Counted from the stretch's first letter, positions 11,202-22,028 are shown. The stretch is DNA of 64,000 bases from Phocoena phocoena (GCF_963924675.1 NC_089222.1:136860281-136924280), one strand, 5' to 3'. Made by a program: numbers and translations. The notes: generated by a model not told the origin, from the letters alone.

Positions 11202-11880
11202 AATCACTGTAGAGAAGACTGATAGAGTGTAGTACACTAAAATAAGAACTTCTGACCAAGAAACAGCATTGAGAGGTGAAGAGGCATCCATGTGAGGGGT
11301 TGGGGCCATGAGATACACAACTGACAAAGGCCTGTGTCCCTGATGCGTAGAGAATTCCCACAGAACAACAAGAAAAAGATAACCTAATTGAGAATGGGCA
11401 AGAGACTTGACCAAGCCCTTCACCAAAGATGCTTTCCAAGTGGCCAGTGAAAATACAAGCAGGAGCTCAGCCTCATTCCGGGTGGTGTGTGAATTAGAAT
11501 ACGACGAAATAGGACCTCACAACTCACTCTTCCAGGACGGCTCCAGAGCAGTGCTGGTGGGCAGTCAGCTTGGAGAACCGTTTAACAAGACTTATGAAAT
11601 CATGGGAGGGTGTCTGCCTCAACACATTCACTTGTGTGCCAGGATACACGTACAGAAACCATTTAACAACATTCTTTGTGACCAGAAAACTAGAAACAGC
11701 CAAAATGTTTACCATCAGTAGCGCATAGAAGTTATAAAATATGAATACGGTGGAGTACTGCGTGACAATGGAAATGAGCCAGCCAGAGCCCCACGGTCAC
11801 ACACACAATGTTGGTGCAGAAATCCAGACGCCAAACAGCACACCGGGGGTTCCCACTTGTAAACTTCGAAGCAGGGGTGC
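11202..11880 (+). mobile_element. old L1 (L1M-type) ORF2, second part
   Basis: The text continues the element interrupted at 9477. It includes 'attgagaatgggcaagagac', 'aaccatttaacaacattctt', 'gtggagtactgcgtgacaat' and the terminal ORF2 region around 'cagaaatccagacgcc'. The L1 stops near 11870-11898 without a 3' UTR or A tail and runs directly into DCUN1D2 coding sequence. That is odd for a simple L1 insertion. Confidence 0.7.
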
Positions 11881-11994
11881 AACAGTGCAGAGAAGCCGAA
11901 AGCTCTTCTGCCGAGACTGGAGCTGGAGCTTAAGGACACACTTTTACCAGCTCACCTTCACCTTTGCTAAGGGCCCCGGGGCAGAAGGGACTAG
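11881..11994 (+). pseudogene. DCUN1D2P: DCUN1D2 retrocopy, coding part 2 (broken)
   Basis: This resumes the DCUN1D2 reading. The bases encode a decayed form of the LLPRLEQELKDT and FYQFTFTFAKNPGQKGL region of the PONY (cullin-binding) domain. Visible here are LLPRLELELKDT and FYQLTFTFAKGPGAEG. About 14 bases are missing between KDT and FYQ, apparently by deletion between two 'aaggac' repeats. Similarity stops at ...ggactag (11994) and the next bases are GTGTGC, a plausible splice donor at a position where I expect an exon end. The C-terminal third of the protein is absent, so the copy was truncated from birth. Confidence 0.85.
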
Positions 11995-14460
11995 GTGTGC
12001 GTGCAGTGGACGTTCTTACCTTCTGTCTCGGTCATCCTACGTTTTCGCCTCTAAGCAGCACATCGAGAGGGTCCTACTGAGGCAGCAGGCCCTCCGGGGT
12101 CAGATCAGGGAGGGGGGCCCAGGCCCTCTGGAGCACCATTTCCTTGTTCCCATGGCCGGGATTGCCCCCTTTTTTCGTTTGTTTTCTCCAGGTTTGTGGG
12201 TCTTTGTTGTCATTTGGGCACTTTGCACTGCGATGAGCATCTTGTCACACTCTGTGACACTGCCTCTCTCCGGGGTGGCCCGCCCTGTGGACGGGTTTCT
12301 TGCCCTGCATGCTACCCACTCATCATGCACCTCCAGGGCCCCGTCAGGAACTTACTGGGACGGATCTGCTTGTAACTCCTTGACCCACTGGAGACTATGG
12401 GGCGTCTGCTGCCGTCGAGGGGAGCTGGGGGCAGAGGAGGCGCCCGGGGCTGTGAAGGCGCAAGGGCTCTGCGCGTCCCACCCCCACCCCCCACCCCGTC
12501 GCGTGAAGGTCTGTGGGCCCCAGGAGGAGAATGGTCCGCACACGAAGGCTTGCGACCAGGAGGGTCATTTTCCATTTGTCCTGACATTGGTGAGGATCTG
12601 GCCTCAACGCGGAGCATGGACGAGAAGGATAGGCGAGTCCCCAGCAGCGCGGCCAGGAGAACAGCAAGGGCAGGCTGCCGGGCCTGTGTGTCCCACCCCG
12701 GGGGTGGCAGGCGCAGAGCCGCAGGGACAGGAGTGCGCCCAGAGGGCCTGCGAGGGGCGGGCTGGAGGCGCCAGCCAGAGGCCCTGGTGCCCAGCGAATT
12801 TCAGGCGCTGTCGGCGGGGTGGGTGCGTAGCGGAGCACTGGCCTCATGTTCCCGGGAAAGGGCCGCGCTTGGCCTGTTCTCGGAAGAAGCCGTGGCCTGG
12901 CGCCCAGCCCGTCCCCGCCACTGCCTCTGCCCTGGACGCCGCCCTCCCTCCCTGTCTTCTCTGCCCGCCTCCTGCACACACACATCCAGACTCAGGACTG
13001 GCCACAGCGGGCAGTCTCACTGTCGTCCGCACCTCTTACCACGTTCCTGGAGAGAAAGGTATAAACCGGCGTTGATCAAGCAGGTTTAGAGCCCACCCTC
13101 CCCTGTCCCGTGTGGTCACAGCTCCTGGTCCGGCCGCCTGCCGTGACCCGAGAGCCCAGGGACGGTGCCCGGGGCGCAGCGACCCAGAACTCCGGCTCAG
13201 TGTCACTGTTGCAGCCGGTGGGGACGGGTCACACTGGCCGAGTGGGGACGGGTCTGTCTGGGCCCGTTCGTCCGCTGGGGTCACCCTGCTGGCCTCAGGC
13301 CACCTACTCCTCGGCTTTCTCCTCCGAGCCCTGGGGTCTGTCCTCACCAGCCTTCCAGTCCCAGGACCCACCTGTAACCAGCGTCGGGGCCGGGGTGCTC
13401 CGCCCTGCCTGTATCTTCCATTTTACGGTGTTACGTCTTGGTTTACGTGCTTTGTACCACGAGGGTACCTTGTACGAGGAAAGTTCACCGCAATTCGGAC
13501 ACCCGTAAAAGACGCACGGCTCGATTTCAGCATACATGACTTCAGCTCCGGTTTGAAAAGCAAAAAACGTTGGCCAGAAAGGGTGGCGGCTCCTCATGCA
13601 GCATTGCCTCGTCTGGCTCCGCAGAGGTTGGAGCCGTCGAGGACGTTCGCTCCCGCGTGGACGCGAGGTGCTTCTTGCCCAGGAAGCAACTGTGGCGCAT
13701 CCTGCAGGGTCACCAGGCTCGAGTGTGGCTTCGTCCAGGCCACTGGCACGGTCATCGAGGGTGTTGGGCCGTTGGGAAGACCTCAGGCCGTGAGCTTTGC
13801 TCTCACGGTGACAGAACAGGCGCCGAATTCAGCTCCTGCGCCTGTGCCCCCCGCCCCCCAGAATCACTCTGCTCTCCGCCGACGCGTTCCACGCAGCCTT
13901 GATTCTGTGTTCGAGGTATCATAGCAACACCCCCTTCAGCCTGAAGATATCTGCTCTTCGGGAACCTCGCGCACACCCGGAGGAGATACAACTGCACTGT
14001 CACCTCTGCTCCGCCAGCATCCAGGGGCTGCCAGTTGAAGCAGGATAGCAGCGGGATTGGCGTTTGGGGGGGTGCAGTGACACCCCCGCAATGGGGAGGG
14101 GACACCTGGGGAGGGGGGAGTGCCGGGAGCCTCGTCTTGGCCTGGGCCCGTTCCCTTCCCCCGTCACCTTCTGTGCCACCTGGGGTGGCAGCTCTTGGGG
14201 GCTGCCGGTGTCTATACAGTCTGAGTGGTGGTTTCTACTTCAATAGTGTTAGGAGGGCGAAGAAAATGTATAAATGTCACTGGAGCTGTGCCACCCAGAA
14301 AGGTGATGGGTGGATGTCCCACTGTGCTCCTGGACACAGTGGGGGGTGGGGCATGGCTCACCGTTTTTTCTTTTAAACTTTTTCCCATTACCTGATTTTT
14401 CCCTCAATAATAGTCACCTGAACAAGAAATACAGCTTCCCGTGCTCTTCTAAAATTCGGC
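11995..14460 (+). other. CpG-rich non-coding stretch, probably retained DCUN1D2 intron
   Basis: It starts with a GTGTGC donor-like hexamer right after DCUN1D2 exon similarity ends and runs to an L1 3' end. It is far richer in GC and CpG than the surroundings. Open frames up to 444 codons (11741-13075) exist on both strands. They reflect few stop codons in GC-rich DNA and show no domain or conserved motif. The likely origin is intron sequence downstream of an unspliced exon of the parent gene, carried along in the reverse-transcribed RNA. Confidence 0.55.
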
Positions 14461-14764
14461 TGGAAGAGGGAAAAGTAAGCTGGGACAAAGTGAGAGAGTG
14501 GCATGGACATACACACACTACCAAACGTAAAATAGATAGCTAGTGGGAATCAGCCGCATAGCCCAGGGAGATCAGCTCCGTGCTTTGTGACCGTCTGGAG
14601 GGATGGGATAGGGAGGGTGGGAGGGAGACGCAAGAGGGAGGAGATATGGGGATATATGAATACGTATAGTTGATTCACTTTGTTACACAGCAGAAACTGA
14701 CACACCATTGTAAAGCAATTATACTCCAATAAAGGTGTCAAAAATAAAATAAAATTTGGCTTAA
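14460..14764 (+). mobile_element. L1 3' UTR fragment forming the 3' end of the retrocopy
   Basis: The text matches the 3' UTR of the younger L1 at 9478-11201: 'gctgggacaaagtgagagag', 'gcatggacatacacacac', 'gattcactttgttacacagc' and 'caattatactccaataaagg'. Its AATAAA (near 14728) is followed by an A-rich tail and then the right target-site duplication. It has no duplication of its own at its left end that I can see. It therefore probably lay in the source gene and supplied the polyadenylation signal for the copied transcript. Confidence 0.75.
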
Positions 14765-14784
14765 AAGAATTATATGAAATTCAA
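14765..14784. repeat. target-site duplication, right copy (8.1-kb insertion)
   Basis: The bases aagaattatatgaaattcaa repeat 6639-6658 with a single mismatch. The hAT element continues from here. Confidence 0.88.
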
Positions 14785-14966
14785 ATTTCAGGGTTTATAA
14801 ATAAAGTTGTGTTGGAATACAGCTACACTCATTGGTTTCCTATTGACTGTGGTTGCTGTCATGTGATAAGGGTCAAGTTGGATACTTGTGACAGAGACCA
14901 CAGGGCCCACAGAACCTGAAATATTTATCATCTAACCCTATAGGGAAAATGTTTGCCACCCCTTGA
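14785..14966. mobile_element. hAT-type DNA transposon relic, right part
   Basis: The text continues from the left part: 'tttcagggtttataaataaa', 'gttgtgttggaatacagcta', 'gtgacagagaccacag'. It ends in gtttgccaccccttg, the inverted partner of the caggggttggcaaac start at 6505. Together the two parts make an element of about 335 bp. Confidence 0.8.
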
Positions 14967-15019
14967 TTTAGAGCATTTGAAAACAAGTAGAAGTTTGCAG
15001 AAAGACTAGGTAAAGTTTA

Positions 15020-15270
15020 TTAAAGCATTTAGAATATGCCATGCAATGCAGTAAGTGATTTGGTTGATTTTTGAAAAATACAGCAACCTCGTAAAGTAGG
15101 TAGTAGTATCAGCCCCAAGTTTTGAGATAAGGAAACTCAGGCTTGCCCAGGACATGGCCCTCAGGCTTGCCACACCACAGAAAAGTGGTAGAAGCAGGAT
15201 TTGATTCCAGGGTTCTCTGATACAGAGCCTGTGCCTTTAACCTCTGCTCCAGAGCACTAACCTTCCCCCA
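15020..15270 (-). repeat. MIR SINE, antisense
   Basis: Read in reverse it has the MIR core and tRNA-related order. On the plus strand this shows as 'gataaggaaactcaggct', then 'gaagcaggatttgattcca' and 'cctgtgcctttaacctctgc'. Confidence 0.75.
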
Positions 15271-15840
15271 TACTTCACTTAAAAGACGGGGATCCCTTCT
15301 GCAAAGCAGAAAGGTTCAATCTGCCTTAGGAATTACCAACAGAGTGATTTATGACTTCAGGACCATGAACGGTAACTCAAATTGACCTATTCAGCTTGAA
15401 TCCACCCATCTACAGAATGTGTAACACAAAAGAGAAAAGCTAAAGAAAGTTATATATTTAAAGTAGCAAACAATGTATCACCACACTGCAGACACAGAAT
15501 GGTTCCACAAAGCACCCACCGATGGGTCACCATCCATTCATGACCAAATTGTCACCAGTACCGAGTAAAATTAAAAATAATGAAGACAACAAACTGAGTT
15601 TGGCATAGAACTAAATTATTAGGCTTAAAGCTAATCCTTTATTGTGAGATTATATCCTCTCAAATTTTCAGTGTAAAATATATTCTCTGTTATGAATAAT
15701 CATGCTATACCATAAGTTTTTTTTTTACTTAATGTACTTACTTGACAAAAAAAAATGTAGACAAGTCTATTTTGGTCCTTTAACTATTTTTTTAATGTCT
15801 TGGTCTGTGGAAATCTTAGTCTGGGAATCTCTGGTTTACA
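15270..15840. other. no recognised feature
   Basis: AT-rich sequence with no repeat or gene that I can identify. Confidence 0.35.
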
Positions 15841-16200
15841 TGTCCTTTGACCCAGTAATTCAACTTCTAGGAAATGATCTTCCACAAATAATGTGCCATA
15901 AGAAAAAAAATGTAAGCAAAAATACACAGTGCAGCATTATTTGTAGAAAGCAAAATCTCAAAACAAAATTATGGAATACTTAAATTATCATAGGACAGTA
16001 CAGTCATATGATGAAATAGAATGTGACCGTCAAAAATCCCTTGTGTAATTTATCTAATGACGCAGGAAATGCTCATATATAATGTTAAGAGGAAAAGAGA
16101 GAAATAACACACATATATAATATGATCGCAACTTCATGAAAATTAAATGTACAATCATAATATATGAAAACAAAGCCTAAATGTATTTACAGTTAGGTAT
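15840..16200 (+). repeat. old L1M-type ORF2 end, decayed
   Basis: It contains 'tttgacccagtaattcaact', 'tctaggaaatgatcttccac', a 'gcagcattatttgtagaaag' block and 'tatgatgaaatagaatgtga'. This order is that of the 3' part of L1 ORF2 in old mammalian families. Frames are destroyed. Confidence 0.65.
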
Positions 16201-16990
16201 TTTTTTAGATCAAGAATATTCAACTATCTTCTTTTCTGATTAGCCTGGCCTTTTTTCATAAATACCCATAATTGCATGTGAAATCTGTTTTTTTGGCCCT
16301 TTGCCTTTCACTTTCTCTTCCATCCTTCTCATCCTTGTGTCTTTAACTTCTGTATTCTACAACTCTAACTGCTATTCTTGGCAGTGTCAATTCTGCAGTG
16401 AACAGTGGGTAATTAAGCTTTTGATCCTACTTGATGTTTTCTTTCTTTTCAATACTTCCTGTTCCATCTAGGTATCTATTTAGGTCACTGTCATCTCAGC
16501 CCAGCTTTTAGCTGCTGTCTTGGAGAGACCATATATTTTTGCATCCCAATTGCTAAATTATTTTCTTCTGGTTACCTTGGTAAACAGTGTTTAGAAGGCT
16601 TCCTCAGAATACGTTCCTCAGAATGACACGTCTTTCCTCAGGACCTAGAGTAATTATTGTAGGTTGTGTTTTATCCAGTTTATTCCAAACGGAAGAGAGA
16701 TCTCAGCAGACCCAGTGTTTGCTGATGGGAATAGGTGGCCCTCGCCCCTTGCTTCTCTCACCATCCACGTGATCAGCCCCTTCTCCGATCCACAGCCGGA
16801 GGACTGGGTGACCTCGGACCCTGTTCCCAGTGCTCGGTTGTGTTCCCTTATTAGGAACTGAAGTGAGATCTACCCCTGCCCTACTGGGATCTCTGCTACC
16901 ATGAACCAATGATGAGAGAAGATTTCCTGGGCTGAAGGCCACCAGGCCTCTTAGGGTGCCCACTTAAACTTTTTCATCCACCTTCACTGT
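16200..16990. other. no recognised feature
   Basis: Pyrimidine-rich then mixed-composition sequence. The short frames near 16590-16960 show no domain. No repeat was identified. Confidence 0.35.
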
Positions 16991-16995
16991 AACAC

Positions 16996-17440
16996 GTTGA
17001 GCTGCATCCTCCAGAAACTCATATGTTGACATCCTAACCCCCAGTAGCTTAAAATGTGACCTTCTTTGGAAATAGGGTCATTGCAGATACAATTAGTTAA
17101 AATAAGATAAGGTCATTAGGGGGGCCTAAATCCATTATGACTGGTATCATTATAAAAAGGGGAAATTTGGAAACACACACACACACAACACCATGTGAAG
17201 ATGAAAGCAGAGATCAGTGTGATGATGCTTCTACAAGCCAAGGACTCCAAGACTGCCAGCAACCTTCAGACTAGGGGAGAGGGATGGAACAGATTCCCCC
17301 TTACAGCCTCAGAAGGAATCAACCCTGCTGATACATTGATCTAGGACTTCTGGTCCCCAGAACCACAAGACAATAAATTTCTGTTGTTTAAGCCACCCAT
17401 TGTGTGGTGCTATGTTCCAGCAGCCCTAGCAAGCTATGCA
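16996..17440 (+). repeat. MLT1-like MaLR LTR
   Basis: It carries 'ctcatatgttgacatcctaa', 'cccccagtagcttaaaatgt', 'gaccttctttggaaataggg', 'gatgaaagcagagatc', 'gtttaagccacccattgtgt' and the end 'cagccctagcaagctatgca'. This is a near-complete solo LTR of the MLT1D-like type. A CA microsatellite lies at 17174-17188. Confidence 0.8.
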
Positions 17441-17499
17441 CTTACCTAAGCCCCTCCACCCTCTGTGATCAGGCCTTGGTCAACTGAGGCCCGATCACA

Positions 17500-18030
17500 G
17501 CTGAGGCCTTTCCCCAGCTCCATCCCCACCAACTAACACTTCCTTACATACACTGTACTGCTTCTCTACTCCCACAGGCTCTCCTCTGCCTGGAATCCAT
17601 CTGCAATCCTCACCCTGACCCTTTACATACAACACACCCTTGCCGTGCTTGTCCCTTCCTGACTTGAAGATTCAGCCCAGAAGTCCAGGACCACCTTCTC
17701 CAGAAAGACTTAGCTGGGTTAGATGCCTTCTCTAAGATGACCAACCACCTTCATTTGTCTGAGGCTGAAGAGGTTTCTGTACTTTCAGTGCTAAAAACAA
17801 GAAGGTCTTGGGCAAACCAGGACAAGTTGGTGACCGTACCTTTCCCAGGGTTCCCATAATTCCCTGCACAAAGCTTTCTACATTTTTTTTCTTCCTAAAC
17901 TTATATTAGGACGATCTGATCTGATCAGATCACGAGATCACATGCTCCTTCTGAGCAGTGTTTTCTGACACCCGCATCCCCGGCACTTCAACATAGCAGG
18001 TGCTCTGTTAAGGCTTCTAAATGAATGAAA
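17500..18030 (+). repeat. L2 LINE 3' region
   Basis: It has the L2 tail order: 'ctctgcctggaatccatctg', 'agttcagcccaga'-like text, 'ttcccataattccctgcaca', then 'catagcaggtgctctgttaa' and 'aatgaatgaaag'. The element is diverged and non-coding. It includes a 16-base perfect palindrome at 17917-17932. Confidence 0.6.
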
Positions 18031-18590
18031 GATTAAAAACTTGCCAAATCGCCTCAGGGTTACCCTGGCACAAATGTAGTTATCCATTCATTTACTCAAC
18101 ATGCATCCATGAACCGCTATGCTCCAGGAACCATTCTCCACTTGTAGCTTTTACATCCTCCTTGACTAAGGAACCAAAGACCTCAAAGTAACATGACTCT
18201 AGAAATGTCCTATGAAATACCTACTTTGCTTAATAGATATGCCAAAAGTGAACCATACAAAGTTTATGTATGCTTAGTACAAAGTCATTTTCCAACAGTC
18301 AAAATCCAAAATTGATAAGTTCCTTGGAAGACTGAACTTCATCTAATGGTTGTTTAATTGTTACAGGTTTTGTTAATTAAGTCTAGCCTTCATACCAGAA
18401 GTTGCTCTAAATCCCCCTTTCTAATTGATAGCATACAAATAGAAAAATGATTAATAAGAATACTTTCCTGAGAAATGATTATGTAGCATTGTGGAATACC
18501 TCTGTTTTAAGTCAATAGTGAACATCTTTACAATATAATTGTAGTCCTCCAAAGGAATTGTGAATATCTATTAGCATTTTACTGAATGAA
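18030..18590. other. no recognised feature
   Basis: AT-rich sequence without an identifiable repeat or gene. Confidence 0.35.
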
Positions 18591-18840
18591 AAGATCTTTT
18601 TCTGTTATAAAAAATTCTGCAAGGAATATCATTTTAAGAATATGTTTTTGTACATCCTGATTGATTCCTTTAGAATAAATCCTTAAGAGTGGGATTTTTC
18701 AGGTCAAAATACATTGTGGAATTACTTGGATTTAATTATTCCATATATTTTTCTAGCCTTTGAAGACAATAAAAATATTTGCTGACAATAATGGTCTTCT
18801 TGTATGAACTTGTATGGATACTTTTCATTCTTCTTTAAGT
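18590..18840 (-). repeat. old L1M-type fragment, antisense
   Basis: The plus-strand text 'ttagaataaatccttaagag' followed by 'tgggatttttcaggtcaaaa' is the reverse of a conserved L1 ORF2 3' passage. It is short and diverged. Confidence 0.5.
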
Positions 18841-21800
18841 TTCACAGTTCACAGTTTCATTTAATTTGAAAGGTAATTTCATTGCAGGTCAAGAATCTTT
18901 TTGATGACAAAATGTTTATTTTTACCTAAAAGAGGATTACGGTGAAGATGTTCCATCTTAAGTTAAGTACAAAAGTTCTCTCTATATTTACATTGTTTAG
19001 CAGAAAAATAGTTTGAAAATGTAGGGTGGAGACAAGTTGAATGAGCTAAAAGTACCAACGGTATCTTAGCTGTCTCACTGAAGAGACATTCCAAAATCTT
19101 GCAGCACAAGAAATACTTTGAAAGTCGGCCTTAAACTTAATCCCATAGGAGGGAGACTTGGCAAGCAAGTCAGCATCTTTCTTGTAACCCTAACAAGTTC
19201 ACAGATTCCAGTAAGCTTCCATGCATTTTGCAATCCAGATTCTACCCCATGAATCTTTCTTTCTTTAGAGTTTATGAAATTTTCTAATTTTCCTAAAACA
19301 TCATACAAATCCTCTAACTGGTATATATCTTTCAATCATAAAAGTGCCATTTCGATTTATAGTCTCCAAAATCAATAAAGCCTCCCCTCCCCAAGTAAAA
19401 GGGAGAAGGATCTGGAATCACTTAATGAAATGTACCTAATAATAATATGACAACAACATGCCACGTTATCAGAGCTCAAACTAAGCTGACACAGCCTGGT
19501 CAGGACTTGGCTATCTTTGAAACAAAATCACATTCTTCAGGAAGTGGTGTTGGTAACTCAATAAGCAGCAGCTGTTCCTGGATCTTTGAAAAAAGTGTTT
19601 CATCATTTGAACGGTGTTCTGTATCCAGCTCTATGCCCCATTATAACTGAGGGCCAACATGGAAAACTCTAGTTTTTATAATGATTGGAAAACCTCTGGG
19701 CTAATAAATACACGAAAACGTTTTTTTGCTCTTAATCTGAGGACCCTATCTCAATTTTGATATACTTTGTTCAAATCAATTTCTCTGTAATGTTAATTTG
19801 CACTTATTACCCAGAAATTCCATGCACATAAAATGATTGCTCCATTCCCTCCAATCTTAATAATGAGTGATCCATCCCTGCACCATTTTAAAAGCTTTCT
19901 AAAGACCCTTTTAAAAGGAAAGGTGATATCACTGAATGTAATGTTTATTTACAAGATATTATGATCCAAGGCTTCCAGAATGCTCAGTATAAATGCACTG
20001 CATTTAATAGAAATTTGATCCCATCAATTTTACATGATCCCAACAAGGAGAGTGTAGGATTCTAATAATGCTGATGAAAATTTGATATTGACAGAAGATT
20101 CATTTATAAATAAAAATGGCCAGAAAGATGATTAAATCAGACGATGGTTTGTCGATACCCACTGAACATTAGGTCTCACTATCAAGATGAACAACCACAC
20201 TTTCAGTAACAGCAGTAAATAGCAATTACGATTCCTATGCTGTACTTACGTAGCGTGTTCATCGGTGGACCTATAAAGAGATGGATTAAAATATCTTCAG
20301 ACTCTCTGACAGCCTGGGCTTGAAGTATCTACTTCCAGGAGAAATCTAAATCAACATCACATCATTGTGCTGAAATGGCTTTAGTCATGTTTGCTCAAAT
20401 GTCCGAAGATCTCATGCTGTGTCCACACAGCTGACCTGGCCATGAGACTGTGTGGCACGGACCGGATCATGCTCCCAGTCTGATTCTCTCTTATGCCCTA
20501 TTTCTCCCAAGGTATCTATAGAGCTGAGAGGTTTAGATCAATCCAAGCATTTGCTGAAATGCCTATGCTTTATCCCTTAATTAAAATCGCTGGAGTTTTC
20601 TACCCATCTCTAAGGAAAAAGGCAGAACAGCAAACTCATTCTAAAACAATCTAGCTTTGGAAGTAGAAATACAAATGGAGTGACAATTTATACATGATTG
20701 TATGTTCTCATCAATTTTGACAGGCTATGCCTGTCACAGACAATATTGTAAAACTTTTACTTTGTATCAGCCTGCCATTATTATGCCTCTTTCGCTGGCA
20801 TCTGATACAATGACTAGCAGCCCCCCTCACCCACCAGCACCAAGGGTTTAACTACTTAGTAATAGATGAGGAAACTCACCCATAAGTCTGTCCAGGTCTG
20901 ATTTTAGCCATTCTCCCATAAGAGAGACAGAACTTTGAACAAGCTGATAGCACAGCTAATAGTATTCTGGCAGGAAAACAAACGAAGAAATGTGTGATGA
21001 ATGAAAATGAAACAAATTGGCCAAAGGGAACTCAGAGAACACACAAGTGTGGAGAGGGACATGATGTAGAAAAGGGTGAAATTCAATCCAGATCTAGATC
21101 TAGAGCCAGGACAAGGGCACCAGCTGGGCGACATTTCCGTTCCCAGTGACAAAACAAAAGTCATGACTGTCCAACGGACTCACCTGGGTGGGAATGAGAA
21201 AGGAGAGAAGGGATGGGGGTAATGACTGTGTAATTCATGAATTCCATCAGTGGTTCTTAAGTACTTATTCTGCCTTGGGCACGATGCAAGATGCTGGAGA
21301 TCCAGTGTTGAGAAAAGGTAGGCATGGTATATGCCCTGGGAGGCAGATGGGGCTCTGGTCATCACACTCATAAATGGAACCACATCTGTACTTTGAAAAA
21401 GTCACGACCTGTCAAATGGAGAGTGGATTGGATGGGACCACAGAGTATCCAAGGAGATCGGAAGGGCGCTTCCCTAATAGGATGTCAGATTACCACTAGG
21501 CCTATAATTTTAATGTCTTGAGACGTCTGTATCTGGCATCCATGAACTTTCCTTTATTTGCTTATGTAATTTAGTCAATAGTCAAGGTGCGAAATGGCAT
21601 TTTGAAAGTAGACATTCCGTTTGTTATTGTTATCAATTCCAACTTTTCAGTGCCTCTCATATCACTGTTTTTGTTGTCAACGATATTTCCTTTCTACTTC
21701 AGGAATATTGTTCTATATTCTTAGCTATGTGAGGATAATATAATTGAACTTTGTGACAGGTTAGTCTATCAGTTATCAAAATAATCGTCGGAGAAGATAA

Positions 21801-22020
21801 TAGTTATTTATTTATACTAATTGTTGTTTTTAATATTCTAGCTGCAAGCCAGATTTCACAAAATCACAAAATAAAGGTAACCTGAAAAAAAAAAAGCTGT
21901 TTGGAAAGCCTGCAAAACTTATGAAGAACTTAAATTTTCTCAGCTCCATATTTACATCATTTCTTGAGTACATTAATTAAGCCAGGCCACAATAGCTTTC
22001 CCATAGTGTCATCTTAAAAA
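18840..22020. other. largely unique sequence, nothing firmly identified
   Basis: No repeat was recognised across most of this 3.2 kb. A minus-strand frame at 19500-19640 and another at 19075-19335 look somewhat protein-like but are short and isolated. The rest is AT-rich, with short open frames that have no supporting signals. Confidence 0.35.
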
Positions 22021-22028
22021 TAAATGTG

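Larger units (their letters stand above)
6659..14764 (+). mobile_element. 8.1-kb retro-insertion carrying a DCUN1D2 retrocopy
   Basis: This is everything between the two copies of the 20-bp duplication. In order it holds GC-rich 5' UTR-like sequence, the DCUN1D2 coding part 1, a GGAA tract and an old L1. Nested in that old L1 are a younger L1 and a CHR SINE. DCUN1D2 coding part 2, a CpG-rich non-coding stretch, and an L1 3' end with an A-rich tail follow. The flanking duplication, A-rich 3' end and L1-like target site support insertion by L1 machinery. Removing the young L1 and SINE leaves about 6.4 kb for the original event, or less if the old L1 also came later. Confidence 0.75.

Noticed and set aside
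11741..13075. 444-codon open frame on the plus strand
   Set aside because: It lies in GC- and CpG-rich DNA where stop codons are rare. It crosses from L1 through the broken DCUN1D2 piece into non-coding sequence and has no domain. Other long frames overlap it on both strands.
12395..13924. Overlapping frames of 130-270 codons in the CpG-rich block
   Set aside because: Frames are open on both strands at once, with Arg/Gly/Pro/Ala-rich content typical of GC-rich non-coding DNA.
17917..17932. Perfect 16-base palindrome tgatctgatcagatca
   Set aside because: It is short, sits inside an L2 remnant, and such GATC-rich palindromes arise by chance at this scale.
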